This document shows, piece by piece, positions 1 to 7,403 of a DNA stretch of 24,963 nt; the stretch's first letter is position 1, and each line of letters starts with the position of its first letter. The notes beneath the pieces were generated by a model. It saw only the letters and a program-made list of their open reading frames with translations, did not search any database and was not told the DNA's origin. The translations under genes and the position numbers were made by a program. Source of the DNA: JAIVJN01 sp036732565 (GTDB lineage Bacteria; Acidobacteriota; Vicinamibacteria; Vicinamibacterales; UBA2999); the NCBI GenBank assembly GCA_036732565.1, contig DAINCF010000028.1, positions 1 through 24,963 of the forward strand, read 5' to 3'.

Positions 1-27
1 TAGGGGCGGTTCGCGAACCGCCCCTAC
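1..27. repeat. GTAG-type palindrome (copy 1, cut by window edge)
   Basis: Positions 1-26 form a perfect 26-nt palindrome with 13-bp arms (TAGGGGCGGTTCG and its complement). A final C at 27 would pair with a G just outside the window. The same element, differing only in the central bases, recurs at 16267-16294. It lies 2 nt beyond the stop codon of the penicillin acylase gene, so it could act as a 3'-end hairpin in that mRNA. No T-run follows on the minus strand within the window. Confidence 0.85.
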
Positions 28-29
28 AC

Positions 30-2540
30 CTACTGCTGTTGCGTTGAGGTACGCGTTGGTTCGAGTATCGTCACTCGCTCGGCAACCGACTCCACCTTAC
101 TTCGTGAGTAGGCGAGCGGGAAGTAGCGGCCGCGCGCCCACAGCTCGAACAGATCGCGATAGTGCGGGTCCGCGGGGTCGCCGGCCTGGCCCGGCGTGTT
201 CAGGCCGACGGAGTTGTCCCAGTCCTCGGTGTCCGCAATCATCTTGAACGAGCCACCCGACGCTTGGTTGTCGGCGTTGCCCGTCGCGCTGACCGTGGAG
301 CCATCGCCGCCTCGCGGGAATGGGCCCACCGTCAATCGCGCGCGCGTCTCGCTGTTGACCAGGTTCGACAGTGGATGACGGATGAGCGCGTGGTGATAGC
401 GCTCCTGCCCGTACTTCCATCCTTGCATGTCCGCGCCGAAGCGTTTCGTCAGCTCTGCCACCGCTTCGTCCATGCTTCGCGCCAGCAGACGATCGCGGCC
501 CTCCAGCGGCTGTTCGCCAAATCGACCATCGGGGGCATGCAGCAAGTCGATGACGCGTTTGGTCGCCACCAGGCTGCCACCTGGCAGATTGCCGAGGTTT
601 GCCGGCACCACGGCGGCGCGCGTGTTCGCGAGCAACCGCCGCTGCCACATGGCGTAGATGCCGGCGCCGACGGAATCCCGATCGAGCACGAAGTCCCAGC
701 GGAGCAGCGTGTCGCGGGCGGCCGCGCTCGCGGCGTTGGTGAGCGTCACGTCTCGCAGCAGCGGCACGAGCCCGCGTGCTGGAATCGAGAGGTCATCGTT
801 CTGCAGCCGGACCATCTCGGCGACGCTGAAGCGGCGACCCGAGCCCAGCACCTCGCCGATCCGCGAGGCGCGGAACGGATCGGCCCAGTCGTAGTGCATC
901 GCCTCGCGCCACGGATAGTCGTTCGGAAACAGGTAGTTGTTGGCCGTCGCGATGAAGCCGCGCGCTGGGTTCTCTTCTCGCGGCAGCGCGGTGATCGGCA
1001 GGTAGCCGTCCCATTCGTAGCGACCGTCGCCCGGCACCGGCAGCAATCCACTCCAAGTGCGGCGCAGCGGCTGAATACCCGCCGCCTGCCAGCCAATCGT
1101 GCCCTTGCGATCGGCCCAGATCATGTTCTCGGCCGGCATGCGATTGAAGTTGCACGCTTCGAGGAACGTCTCCCACGACGTCGCCTGGTTCATGCGCAAG
1201 CTGGCGAGGTAGGGCGCGCCGCCCGGCTCCATCCATGCGGCGCGCACCGCGTAGGCGCGACGCCGAGGCGTGTCCTCGAAGATCACGGGGCCGTGTCGCG
1301 TGAACTTCAACTCGACCGTCTCTGGCTTCGCGCCCTTCACTGGAATCGTCTCGCGCACGACCCGCATCGCTTCCCATCCGCCCTGATAGCGATACTCGTT
1401 GGCGTTGGCCGGATTGGTCTCGTAGACGTACAGATCCTCGTTGTCGTTGCCGAAGATCGTCAGCCCCCAGGCGCCGTGTTCGTTGTGGCCGATCGACACA
1501 CCCGGCAGCACCGGCTCGCCGCCGCCGATCACGTTCCAGCCCGGCGCCACGAGATGCACCCAATACCGGAGCGACGGCGCGGCGATCACGCGATGCGGAT
1601 CGTTGGCGAGGATCGGGAAGGTGCTCTGCGTCAGCGAGCCGGAGACGACCCAGTTGTTCGAGCCGATGTCGTGGTGATCGAGGTCCCGAGGGCCCGCCTC
1701 CGCGACCGGCAGGTCGCTACGGCGAGGTCTCGCCGAAGCTCGCGCAGAATCTTCCGCGAGCGTAGGCGGATTCTGGAGGTTCGCGCCGGCTCGTGCGCGG
1801 TAGGCAGCGACGATGTCCTCGGGACGGAAAGCGACGGACTCGCGGAAGGCGGTGTAGAGCTCCAGGACGTTGTCGGGGAACGTGCTCGCGTCGATCGACG
1901 GATCGAGCGCGAACACCGGCTCGCCGCCTTGGAAGTAGAGCAGCTCACGCACCTTCTGCGCGCCGACCGCCTTGATCGCACGCATGTGGCGCGCCTCGCT
2001 CGTGAGGTTCGACGTCAACGCCTGATGCCGCGAGATCACCACCGCGGGCGTCCATCGCCCCGGCTTGATGTCCAGCATCTGGAATTCGAGCGGCAACAGC
2101 GACGGATCGCGCTCGGTCTCCGCGATGCGGGCGTTCACGCCGGCGACGTAGGCCTCGATGATGGCCTTGCCGCGCGGATGGTAGTGATTCAGGTCGGCTT
2201 CGAGGTCGCCGCGAAAGAGGTGCAAGCGCGCGCCGATGTCACGCTTCAGTTCCCGCCGGCCAAGGATCTCCGCCACCGTTCCCGTCGCCTGACGTCTCCA
2301 CAGCTCGAATTGAAACAACCGGTCCTTCGCGGCCGAGTAGCCCTGCGCGAAGAACAAGTCGCTCTCCGTCTTCGCGTAGATGTGGTTGACGCCCCATCGA
2401 TCGCGAAGAATCTCCACCGGTTGCGAGAGCCCGGCGATCGCGAGTGTCGCCTTATCGCGCGCGGTCTGCCCGGAGACGGATGCTGAAAGCGCAACCACCA
2501 GGACGAGCAGGAGGGCAGGACGGATGGGGAGCCGTGACAC
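30..2540 (-). CDS. Penicillin acylase family protein (exported Ntn hydrolase)
   Basis: This encodes an 836-residue precursor of the penicillin amidase family (S45), which hydrolyses amide bonds of substrates such as N-acyl amino acids, acyl-homoserine lactones or beta-lactam side chains. Residues 1-24 look like a signal peptide (arginine, then a leucine/valine-rich core ending ASVSGQ), so it should be periplasmic. The alpha-chain motif FAQGYSAAKDRLFQFELWR is present. Ser294, in GSNNWVVSGS, is the expected N-terminal nucleophile of the beta chain after removal of a spacer peptide (about 250-293). The C-terminal motif ending in DTEDWDNSVGLNTPGQ is typical. I chose the GTG at 2540 because the open frame further upstream translates a simple repeat and would precede the signal peptide; there is no strong ribosome site. 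The substrate cannot be read from the sequence. Confidence 0.9.
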   Translation of the reverse strand: MSRLPIRPALLLVLVVALSASVSGQTARDKATLAIAGLSQPVEILRDRWGVNHIYAKTESDLFFAQGYSAAKDRLFQFELWRRQATGTVAEILGRRELKRDIGARLHLFRGDLEADLNHYHPRGKAIIEAYVAGVNARIAETERDPSLLPLEFQMLDIKPGRWTPAVVISRHQALTSNLTSEARHMRAIKAVGAQKVRELLYFQGGEPVFALDPSIDASTFPDNVLELYTAFRESVAFRPEDIVAAYRARAGANLQNPPTLAEDSARASARPRRSDLPVAEAGPRDLDHHDIGSNNWVVSGSLTQSTFPILANDPHRVIAAPSLRYWVHLVAPGWNVIGGGEPVLPGVSIGHNEHGAWGLTIFGNDNEDLYVYETNPANANEYRYQGGWEAMRVVRETIPVKGAKPETVELKFTRHGPVIFEDTPRRRAYAVRAAWMEPGGAPYLASLRMNQATSWETFLEACNFNRMPAENMIWADRKGTIGWQAAGIQPLRRTWSGLLPVPGDGRYEWDGYLPITALPREENPARGFIATANNYLFPNDYPWREAMHYDWADPFRASRIGEVLGSGRRFSVAEMVRLQNDDLSIPARGLVPLLRDVTLTNAASAAARDTLLRWDFVLDRDSVGAGIYAMWQRRLLANTRAAVVPANLGNLPGGSLVATKRVIDLLHAPDGRFGEQPLEGRDRLLARSMDEAVAELTKRFGADMQGWKYGQERYHHALIRHPLSNLVNSETRARLTVGPFPRGGDGSTVSATGNADNQASGGSFKMIADTEDWDNSVGLNTPGQAGDPADPHYRDLFELWARGRYFPLAYSRSKVESVAERVTILEPTRTSTQQQ

Positions 2541-2574
2541 GGGGCGAGGATACCACCAGGAACCCCAAGCACCT

Positions 2575-2646
2575 GAACCGCTAGAACCTCCAGAACCAGA
2601 ACCGAGAACCCATAGAACCTGAGAACCCATAGAACCCGAGAACCCT
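2575..2646. repeat. AGAACC-word array in divergent spacer
   Basis: The 127-bp spacer between the divergent penicillin acylase and lyase genes carries about nine copies of the word AGAACC(C) with short variable joints. Two copies of GAGAACCCATAGAACC (2604-2619 and 2621-2636) repeat exactly with a 17-bp period. Translation of this array creates the false glycine/serine-rich extension of the upstream acylase frame. Just downstream, TATACT at 2650-2655 could be a -10 box for the plus-strand gene, but I see no matching -35. Confidence 0.8.
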
Positions 2647-2667
2647 GGATATACTGCTGGGATAGCC

Positions 2668-4122
2668 ATGCGTTTCGCGCCGGAATACGTCAGCAACGTT
2701 CTGAACGAGAACTTCGAAGACGCCAAGGCGCTCCTCCTCGCGCCCTTGATGGCCATCCACTACGCGCACCTGGTGATGCTCGTCGAGCGCCGCATCGTGT
2801 CACCCGAGGACGGACACGCGCTTCGCGTCGCACTCGATGGCATCTCGCTGGACTCCGTGCGCAGCGCCGCCTACGACAGCCAATGCGAGGATCTCTTCTT
2901 CTACATCGAACGTCTGATCCGAAACGCGTGCGATGACGATGTCGCGGGACGCCTGCACACGGCGCGCAGCCGCAACGACATCGACATGACGATGTACCGG
3001 ATGCGGCAGCGAGAGCTCATCGCGGGGCTGGGCGCGGCGACGCTGGAGCTCCGCGGCGCGTTGATGGATCTCGCCGAGCGGCACACCGGGACAATTTACG
3101 GCGCACACACGCACACGCAGCCGGCGCAGCCGACCACCGTCGCGCACTACCTCCTGGCCGTCGTCGAGCAGCTCGAGCGAGATCAGACGCGGCTGGCGGC
3201 GGCGTACGAGTCCACCAATCGCAATCCGCTCGGCGCGTGCGCGATCACCGGGACGGGCTTTCCAATCGATCGGTATCGCACGAGCGAGCTGCTCGGCTTC
3301 TCCGGCCCGACGGTCAACACCTACGGCAGCATCGCCACCGTCGATTACCTGCTGGAGAGCGTGTCGGCCACCAGCACGCTCGTGGTGGGCCTGGGTCGCG
3401 TCGTGCAGGACCTGCTGCTGTGGTGCACGATGGAGTTCGGCTATCTGCGGCTCGGCGAAGGCTTCGTGCAGTCCAGCAGCATCATGCCGCAGAAGCGCAA
3501 TCCGGTCGCGCTCGAGCACGCGCGGGCGATTGCGAGCAAGGCGTTCGGGCAGGCCCAGGCGATCGTGGTGGCGGTGCACAACACCCCGTTCGGCGACATC
3601 GTCGACACCGAGGACGATCTGCAGCCGCTCGTCGCGTCGATGTTCCGCGATGCGACGCGCACGGTCGCGCTCGTGGCGGCGTCGATGAAAGGGGCTGACT
3701 TCGATGTCGCGCGGCTGGCGGCGCGCGCTGGAGAAGGCGGGACGACGCTGACCGAGCTCGCCGACACGCTCGTCCGCGAGCACGGGCTACCGTTCCGCAC
3801 GGCGCACAGCATCGCGGCGTTGCTGCTGAAGGCGCGAGCGGAGGATCCGGACGTGTCGCTCTCGACGGCCCTCGCGCGCGCCTCCAAGGCACTCGTTGGC
3901 CACCCACTCGAGTACTCCGAGGAGCGGATGCAGGAGATTCTGAGCCCGCGGTATTTCGTCGACGTCCGCAAGACGCTCGGGGGACCGGCGCCGGAGGAGA
4001 CGCGGCGGGCGCTGACGGAGTCGCGGCGCGTCTTGCAGTCCGATCGGGACGCCTGGCGTGAGCGACGCGACCGACTGAGCGCCGCTGAGACCGAGCTTCG
4101 CTCCAGGAGCCGCGCGCTGTGA
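2668..4122 (+). CDS. Argininosuccinate lyase-like protein
   Basis: A 484-residue member of the fumarase/aspartase/argininosuccinate lyase superfamily, which eliminates fumarate from N-substituted aspartates. The signature SSSIMPQKRNP (269-279) holds the catalytic serine loop. The histidine motif is HTHTQPAQP (147-155), with His149 as the likely catalytic partner. The substrate-binding motif reads ARSRNDIDMT (99-108), with Ile where ArgH normally has Gln (SRNDQ). The N-terminus lacks the usual WGGRF start of ArgH and begins MRFAPEYVSNVL. No other arginine genes are present. Instead it overlaps a small membrane protein and a sodium symporter gene, so it may act on an imported aspartate adduct rather than in arginine synthesis. 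EDDS lyase is a known relative with such a role. True ArgH remains possible. Confidence 0.8.
   Translation: MRFAPEYVSNVLNENFEDAKALLLAPLMAIHYAHLVMLVERRIVSPEDGHALRVALDGISLDSVRSAAYDSQCEDLFFYIERLIRNACDDDVAGRLHTARSRNDIDMTMYRMRQRELIAGLGAATLELRGALMDLAERHTGTIYGAHTHTQPAQPTTVAHYLLAVVEQLERDQTRLAAAYESTNRNPLGACAITGTGFPIDRYRTSELLGFSGPTVNTYGSIATVDYLLESVSATSTLVVGLGRVVQDLLLWCTMEFGYLRLGEGFVQSSSIMPQKRNPVALEHARAIASKAFGQAQAIVVAVHNTPFGDIVDTEDDLQPLVASMFRDATRTVALVAASMKGADFDVARLAARAGEGGTTLTELADTLVREHGLPFRTAHSIAALLLKARAEDPDVSLSTALARASKALVGHPLEYSEERMQEILSPRYFVDVRKTLGGPAPEETRRALTESRRVLQSDRDAWRERRDRLSAAETELRSRSRAL
4105..4109 (+). promoter_or_regulatory. Shine-Dalgarno for the 42-residue ORF
   Basis: AGGAG lies 9 nt before the GTG at 4119, inside the last codons of the lyase gene. 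It is the main support, besides the stop/start overlap, that the short downstream ORF is translated. Confidence 0.6.
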
Positions 4123-4247
4123 GCGCATCGTCACCGGCGCCGGTGGACCCACCCGAGCAACCGATCGCCGTTCACTACGTTCTGGTCATCCTCGCGGAGG
4201 TCGCGGTCATCGCCGCGCTGGCGTGGCTGGCGGCCGCGTTTCGCTGA
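4119..4247 (+). CDS. Small single-helix membrane protein (42 aa)
   Basis: This short frame starts with GTG overlapping the lyase stop codon (GTGA, 4119-4122), has an AGGAG 9 nt upstream, and ends 5 nt before the symporter start. The product has a proline-rich N-terminus (SASSPAPVDPPEQP) followed by one hydrophobic segment at about residues 17-41 (HYVLVILAEVAVIAALAWL) and ends in Arg. It is not a family I recognise. The wedged position suggests an accessory subunit of the symporter, or a leader whose translation couples lyase and transporter expression. Both roles are inference. The overlap, ribosome site and clean helix together make chance unlikely. Confidence 0.65.
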   Translation: MSASSPAPVDPPEQPIAVHYVLVILAEVAVIAALAWLAAAFR

Positions 4248-4252
4248 CGTCC

Positions 4253-5980
4253 ATGCATCCGGTCGACTGGATCATTCTGGTCTCGGTGATCGCCTGGATC
4301 GTCTACGACGGCCTCAAGCGAACGCGCGACAGCCACGAGCTCGAAGGCTATTTCCTCGCCAAGCGCAGCATCCCGTGGTGGGCTGCGGGGCTGTCGGTGA
4401 TGGCGACGCAGCTCAGCGCGGTCACGATGATCGGCACGACGGGCCAGGGCTACAACGAAGGGCTGCGCTTCGTGCAGTTCTACTATGGCCTGCCGCTGGC
4501 GATGATCGTGCTGTCGATCACGTTCGTGCCGTTCTTCTACCGCGCGAAGGTCTACACCGCCTACGAATATCTCGAGCATCGTTTCGACGCCAAGACGCGC
4601 TCGCTGACGAGCTTCCTCTTCCTGGTCTCGCGGGCGATGTCGTGCGGCGCGATCATCTCGGCGCCCGCCGTCGTGTTGTCCTTGATCCTCGGCATCGACG
4701 TCACGGCGACCGCCCTGCTCATCGGCGCGCCGGCGGTGGTCTACACCATCTTCGGCGGCGTGCAGGCGGTGACGTGGACCGACGTGAAGATCATGGTGCT
4801 GATCATCGGTGGCCTGTTGGCCACCGTAGTCGCGTTGATTCTGGGATTGCCCGAGCACGTCGGCTTCGGAGGGGCCCTGGGACTCGCCGGCGCGACGGGG
4901 CGGCTCGAAGCGCTGGATTTCCGGTGGAACCCGAACGAGACGTTCTCGTTCTGGTCCGGTCTCATCGGCGGCTTCTTCCTGATGCTGTCGTACTTCGGAT
5001 GCGATCAGAGCCAGGTGCAGCGCTACCTGACGGCGAAGTCGGTCGACGGCGCGCGCCGGTCGCTGCTGATGAGCGCGTACTGGAAGATTCCCCTGCAGGT
5101 GCTCGTGCTGCTGGTTGGCATCCTGGTCTATGTGTTCTATGTGTTCGCGCCGGCGCCGCTGATCTTCGATCGCGCGCAGGATGCGCGGATGCGCTCCAGC
5201 GCGGGCGCTGGCGAGTACGCCGCGATCGAACGACGCTTCGAGGACGCGTCCCGTCGCCGTCGCGATGCCGCGGACGCGATCGTGACGGCGCAGCAGCGCG
5301 GGGATGCCGCCGCGTTGGAGTTGGGCAAACACGCATTCAGAGAGCGCGAGGCAGAGGTGCGCGCGATTCGCGGCAGCGCGACCGCCCTGGTTCGCGAGAC
5401 CGCGGGCGATCGCACGTACACCGACGTCAACTACGTATTCCCCGGCTACATCCTGAGTCACCTGCCGGTCGGCCTGGTTGGGCTGCTGATGGTGGCCATC
5501 GTGCTCGCGGCCACGGACTCGATTGCCGCGGAGCTCAACTCCCTGTCCGCCGCGACCGTCATCGATTTCTATCGCCGCTACGTGCGGACGTCTGGCACTG
5601 ACGCGCACTACCTGACCGTCGCCAAGATCGCGACCGCATTCTGGGGTGTGTTCGCCAGCATCGTGGCGATCTGGACGGCCGAGCTCGGCTCGTTGATCGT
5701 CGTCGTCAATCAGATCGGATCGTTCTTCTACGGGTCGATCCTCGGCGTGTTCCTCCTCGCCATCGGCTGGAAGCGCGCGAACGCGACCGGCGCGTTCGTC
5801 GGCCTGTTCGCGGGCATGGCGGCCGTGGCGTGGGCGACGTTCAATACCAACGTGTCGTTCCTCTGGCATAACCTCATCGGCGCGGTCGTCGTCTTCGTGG
5901 CCGGTGCGCTGGTGTCAGCGTTTACGCCGGGGTCGGGTTCAGCAAAGTCAGGTCCGCCTGAAGGCGGACCCCACGCATGA
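4253..5980 (+). CDS. Sodium:solute symporter (SSS family)
   Basis: A 575-residue inner-membrane carrier of the SSS family, which uses the sodium gradient to import sugars, amino acids or organic acids. The early part is diagnostic: a first helix from VDWIILVSVIAWIVYDG, then SHELEGYFLAKRSIPWWAAGLS and a helix with TQLSAVTMIGTTGQGYNEG. About 13 hydrophobic segments are visible. Between later helices lies a charged, probably helical soluble insertion (about 303-395, Arg/Glu/Ala-rich). ATAIVLAATDSIAAELNS-like sequence near residue 420 matches the sodium-binding helix region. I chose ATG 4253 because it directly precedes the first helix and follows the small ORF by 5 nt. The last ten or so codons run into a palindrome and tandem repeat, giving a tail SGPPEGGPHA. 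The substrate is unknown; the neighbouring lyase suggests an amino-acid derivative. Confidence 0.9.
   Translation: MHPVDWIILVSVIAWIVYDGLKRTRDSHELEGYFLAKRSIPWWAAGLSVMATQLSAVTMIGTTGQGYNEGLRFVQFYYGLPLAMIVLSITFVPFFYRAKVYTAYEYLEHRFDAKTRSLTSFLFLVSRAMSCGAIISAPAVVLSLILGIDVTATALLIGAPAVVYTIFGGVQAVTWTDVKIMVLIIGGLLATVVALILGLPEHVGFGGALGLAGATGRLEALDFRWNPNETFSFWSGLIGGFFLMLSYFGCDQSQVQRYLTAKSVDGARRSLLMSAYWKIPLQVLVLLVGILVYVFYVFAPAPLIFDRAQDARMRSSAGAGEYAAIERRFEDASRRRRDAADAIVTAQQRGDAAALELGKHAFREREAEVRAIRGSATALVRETAGDRTYTDVNYVFPGYILSHLPVGLVGLLMVAIVLAATDSIAAELNSLSAATVIDFYRRYVRTSGTDAHYLTVAKIATAFWGVFASIVAIWTAELGSLIVVVNQIGSFFYGSILGVFLLAIGWKRANATGAFVGLFAGMAAVAWATFNTNVSFLWHNLIGAVVVFVAGALVSAFTPGSGSAKSGPPEGGPHA
5951..5970. 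repeat. Palindrome inside symporter 3' end
   Basis: GGTCCGCC-TGAA-GGCGGACC is a perfect 8-bp stem with a 4-nt loop. It overlaps the final codons of the symporter and encodes part of its GPPEGGP tail. Its shape (CC, 4-nt loop, GG) matches the palindromes at 11027, 23119 and 23170, although the stem sequence differs. Confidence 0.75.
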
Positions 5981-6031
5981 TCGGATCCACGCATGGCCGG
6001 ACCGCACGCATGAGCGGATCGCACGCATAGA
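5965..6031 (+). repeat. Tandem repeat, four 16-17 bp units
   Basis: Four units of the form CGGAYCSCACGCATGRN follow head to tail at 5965-5981, 5982-5997, 5998-6014 and 6015-6031. The first unit supplies the TGA stop of the symporter, and the last runs into the ATG of the next small ORF (6031). Each unit contains CATG, and units 1 and 3 contain ATGA. Confidence 0.85.
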
Positions 6032-6150
6032 TGGCTCGTTATCTTCTAATCGCCGTGATCCTGGTTCTCGCCGTCATGGTGCTTTCCTGGACGCTCGGGG
6101 AGCTCCTCCGGCAGCGAAACTCGCCCCCGCGTGGTCGGCGCCGCCGCTAA
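6031..6150 (+). CDS. Small single-helix membrane protein (39 aa)
   Basis: Starting 50 bp after the symporter stop, this frame encodes MARYLLIAVILVLAVMVLSW, then TLGELLRQRN and a strongly basic end (PRGRRRR). One N-terminal transmembrane helix (about 3-21) and a positive cytoplasmic tail are clear. I do not recognise a family. The start sits at the edge of a tandem repeat with only a weak purine stretch upstream, so translation is uncertain. The hydrophobic-then-basic pattern is the main evidence. With the 42-residue protein at 4119 it brackets the symporter. Confidence 0.45.
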   Translation: MARYLLIAVILVLAVMVLSWTLGELLRQRNSPPRGRRRR

Positions 6151-6167
6151 CTCCGAGCCACGAGACT

Positions 6168-6193
6168 CAAGCCCCAAGCCCCAAGGCCAAGCC
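6168..6193. repeat. CAAGCCC heptamer array
   Basis: Three head-to-tail copies of CAAGCCC and a degenerate fourth (CAAGGCCAAGCC) fill most of the 51-bp spacer between the small ORF ending at 6150 and the YciI-like gene ending at 6202. The two genes converge on it. Confidence 0.7.
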
Positions 6194-6201
6194 GACGATG
6201 T

Positions 6202-6498
6202 TTACTGGATCCCGTCCAGATCTTCTTTCCCGATGACGACATTCCACGCAAGCAGCTCGTAGTGGACGATGTTCGCCGTATAGAACGGATCGCGGTTGCG
6301 GATGTCGTCGAGCGCGGCCTCCGGGTCCTCGTCCGGCACGCGCAGCAGGATCAGGCCGCCGTAGCGGGGATGCTGCGGGCCAGCCGCGATCAGCCGCCCC
6401 TCGGCTTTCAAGGTTCTGAGATACGCCCGATGCGGCTCCTGGTGCAGGATGACTTCCTCGAGCGGACGACGATAGCGGAGAATGGCGATTGCGTACAT
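6202..6498 (-). CDS. YciI-like protein
   Basis: A 98-residue protein of the YCII-related (dimeric alpha/beta barrel) family. It begins MYAIAILRYRRP, has the family pattern HRAYLRTLKAEGRLIAAGP near residues 23-41 and the ending pattern RDPFYTANIVHYELLAW. These are small soluble proteins, some with weak lyase or dehydrochlorinase activity, often of unknown role. The open frame continues 13 codons upstream, but the start at 6498 fits the family length and N-terminus. That ATG overlaps the opposite-strand ATG of the asparaginase-like gene in one CATG, so the upstream region of each gene lies in the other's coding sequence. No good ribosome site is visible. Confidence 0.85.
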   Translation of the reverse strand: MYAIAILRYRRPLEEVILHQEPHRAYLRTLKAEGRLIAAGPQHPRYGGLILLRVPDEDPEAALDDIRNRDPFYTANIVHYELLAWNVVIGKEDLDGIQ

Positions 6499-6991
6499 GG
6501 CGATTCGTATTTTCGTCACCGGCGGCACGTTCGACAAGAAGTATGACGAGATTCACGGCCGGCTGTTCTTCAAGGACACGCACGTCGAAGAGATGCTGAA
6601 GCTGGGTCGATCGCGCGTCGACGTCACCGTGCGCACGTTGATGATGATCGACAGCCTCGAGATGACCGACGCCGATCGCCAGGTGATCGGCGACAACTGT
6701 CGCGCGTGCGAGGAGCAGCGCATCGTCATCACGCATGGCACCGACACGATGGTCGAGACCGCTCGGACGCTGGCGAGCGCAGTGACCGCCAAGACCATCG
6801 TCCTGACCGGCGCGATGGTGCCCTACGCCTTCGGCAGCTCGGATGGGCTCTTCAACCTCGGGAGTGCGGTCTCGTTCGCCCAGGTGCTGCCGGCTGGAGT
6901 GTTCATCGCGATGAACGGGCGGGCGCTGGCGTGGGACAGGGCCTGGAAGAACCGCGAGACCGGTTTCTTCGAAGAGATGCCCGATCGCTGA
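6497..6991 (+). CDS. Short asparaginase-domain protein
   Basis: A 164-residue protein matching only the N-terminal domain of type I/II L-asparaginases (about 330 residues). It carries the first threonine motif FVTGGTFD (Thr8 and Thr11) and the second, THGTDTM (His80, Thr82, Asp83). It then has VLTGAM and ends at FFEEMPDR with a normal stop, so it is not obviously a broken gene. Single-domain asparaginase-like proteins of this size are known in bacteria. Whether this one hydrolyses asparagine is uncertain, because the C-terminal domain contributes to the tetramer active site in the classical enzymes. I prefer ATG 6497 over the in-frame ATG 6482, as the beta-strand IRIFVTGGT follows it directly. 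A role in nitrogen salvage is inference. Confidence 0.8.
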   Translation: MAIRIFVTGGTFDKKYDEIHGRLFFKDTHVEEMLKLGRSRVDVTVRTLMMIDSLEMTDADRQVIGDNCRACEEQRIVITHGTDTMVETARTLASAVTAKTIVLTGAMVPYAFGSSDGLFNLGSAVSFAQVLPAGVFIAMNGRALAWDRAWKNRETGFFEEMPDR

Positions 6992-7146
6992 GGGGTGTGC
7001 GGGCGGGACGCGCCGCGTCCCACGAGCGGACACCGATGCCGACGGGTCGCGTCACACGATCTCCGCAAGTCTTTCATTGTCAAGAGGTTGTTCGATCGGT
7101 CCCGACTGGTACGGTCCTCGCTCTAGGGCAGGCCGAGGATGCAGTC
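6992..7146. other. Spacer without clear gene
   Basis: No convincing coding frame. TTGTTC at 7088-7093 and TACGGT at 7110-7115, 16 nt apart, could be a weak promoter for the small membrane protein. This is a loose match only. Confidence 0.25.
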
Positions 7147-7398
7147 ATGGCCACCCCTCACCCTACCCCAGATGGTCGCCAGCCGTCGCCACGCGGAAGT
7201 GTCATGGTCACCACGTTCAGCGTGGTGGGCGTCAGCGCCTTCGTGTTGGCATTGGTGGCGACCCTCTCGCTGTGGCTGCTCCTCACCGATCCGATGACCG
7301 CCAGCGCCGTGGTCGAGCGCGGTGATGTCCTCCCGCTCGCGAGCTCGTTGCTGGCCGCCGTGGGCAACGCGCTGGTGAAGCTGCTGGCGTTTCTATGA
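7147..7398 (+). CDS. Small membrane protein, unknown function (83 aa)
   Basis: An 83-residue frame with GAGG about 9 nt before its ATG. Residues 1-19 are polar (MATPHPTPDGRQPSPRGSV). Residues 21-46 form one strong transmembrane helix (TTFSVVGVSAFVLALVATLSLWL). A short linker (TDPMTASAVVERGDV) and a second amphipathic or hydrophobic stretch to the end (PLASSLLAAVGNALVKLLAFL) follow. I do not recognise a family. It stands alone, converging on the DUF5916 gene across a repeat-filled spacer. A larger open frame reaches back into the asparaginase-like gene, but that part is a shadow. Confidence 0.6.
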   Translation: MATPHPTPDGRQPSPRGSVMVTTFSVVGVSAFVLALVATLSLWLLLTDPMTASAVVERGDVLPLASSLLAAVGNALVKLLAFL

Positions 7399-7403
7399 CG
7401 CGC

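Noticed and set aside
162..2486. 774-codon plus-strand open frame
   Set aside because: It is antisense to the penicillin acylase gene, has no recognisable motif and an Arg/Val/Ala-rich composition typical of GC-rich shadows.
2541..2756. N-terminal extension of the penicillin acylase frame
   Set aside because: It translates the AGAACC array and part of the divergent lyase gene, and it would place residues before a good signal peptide.
4175..5869. 564-codon minus-strand open frame
   Set aside because: Antisense to the sodium symporter. The product is full of Arg, Asp, His and Gln without any family pattern.
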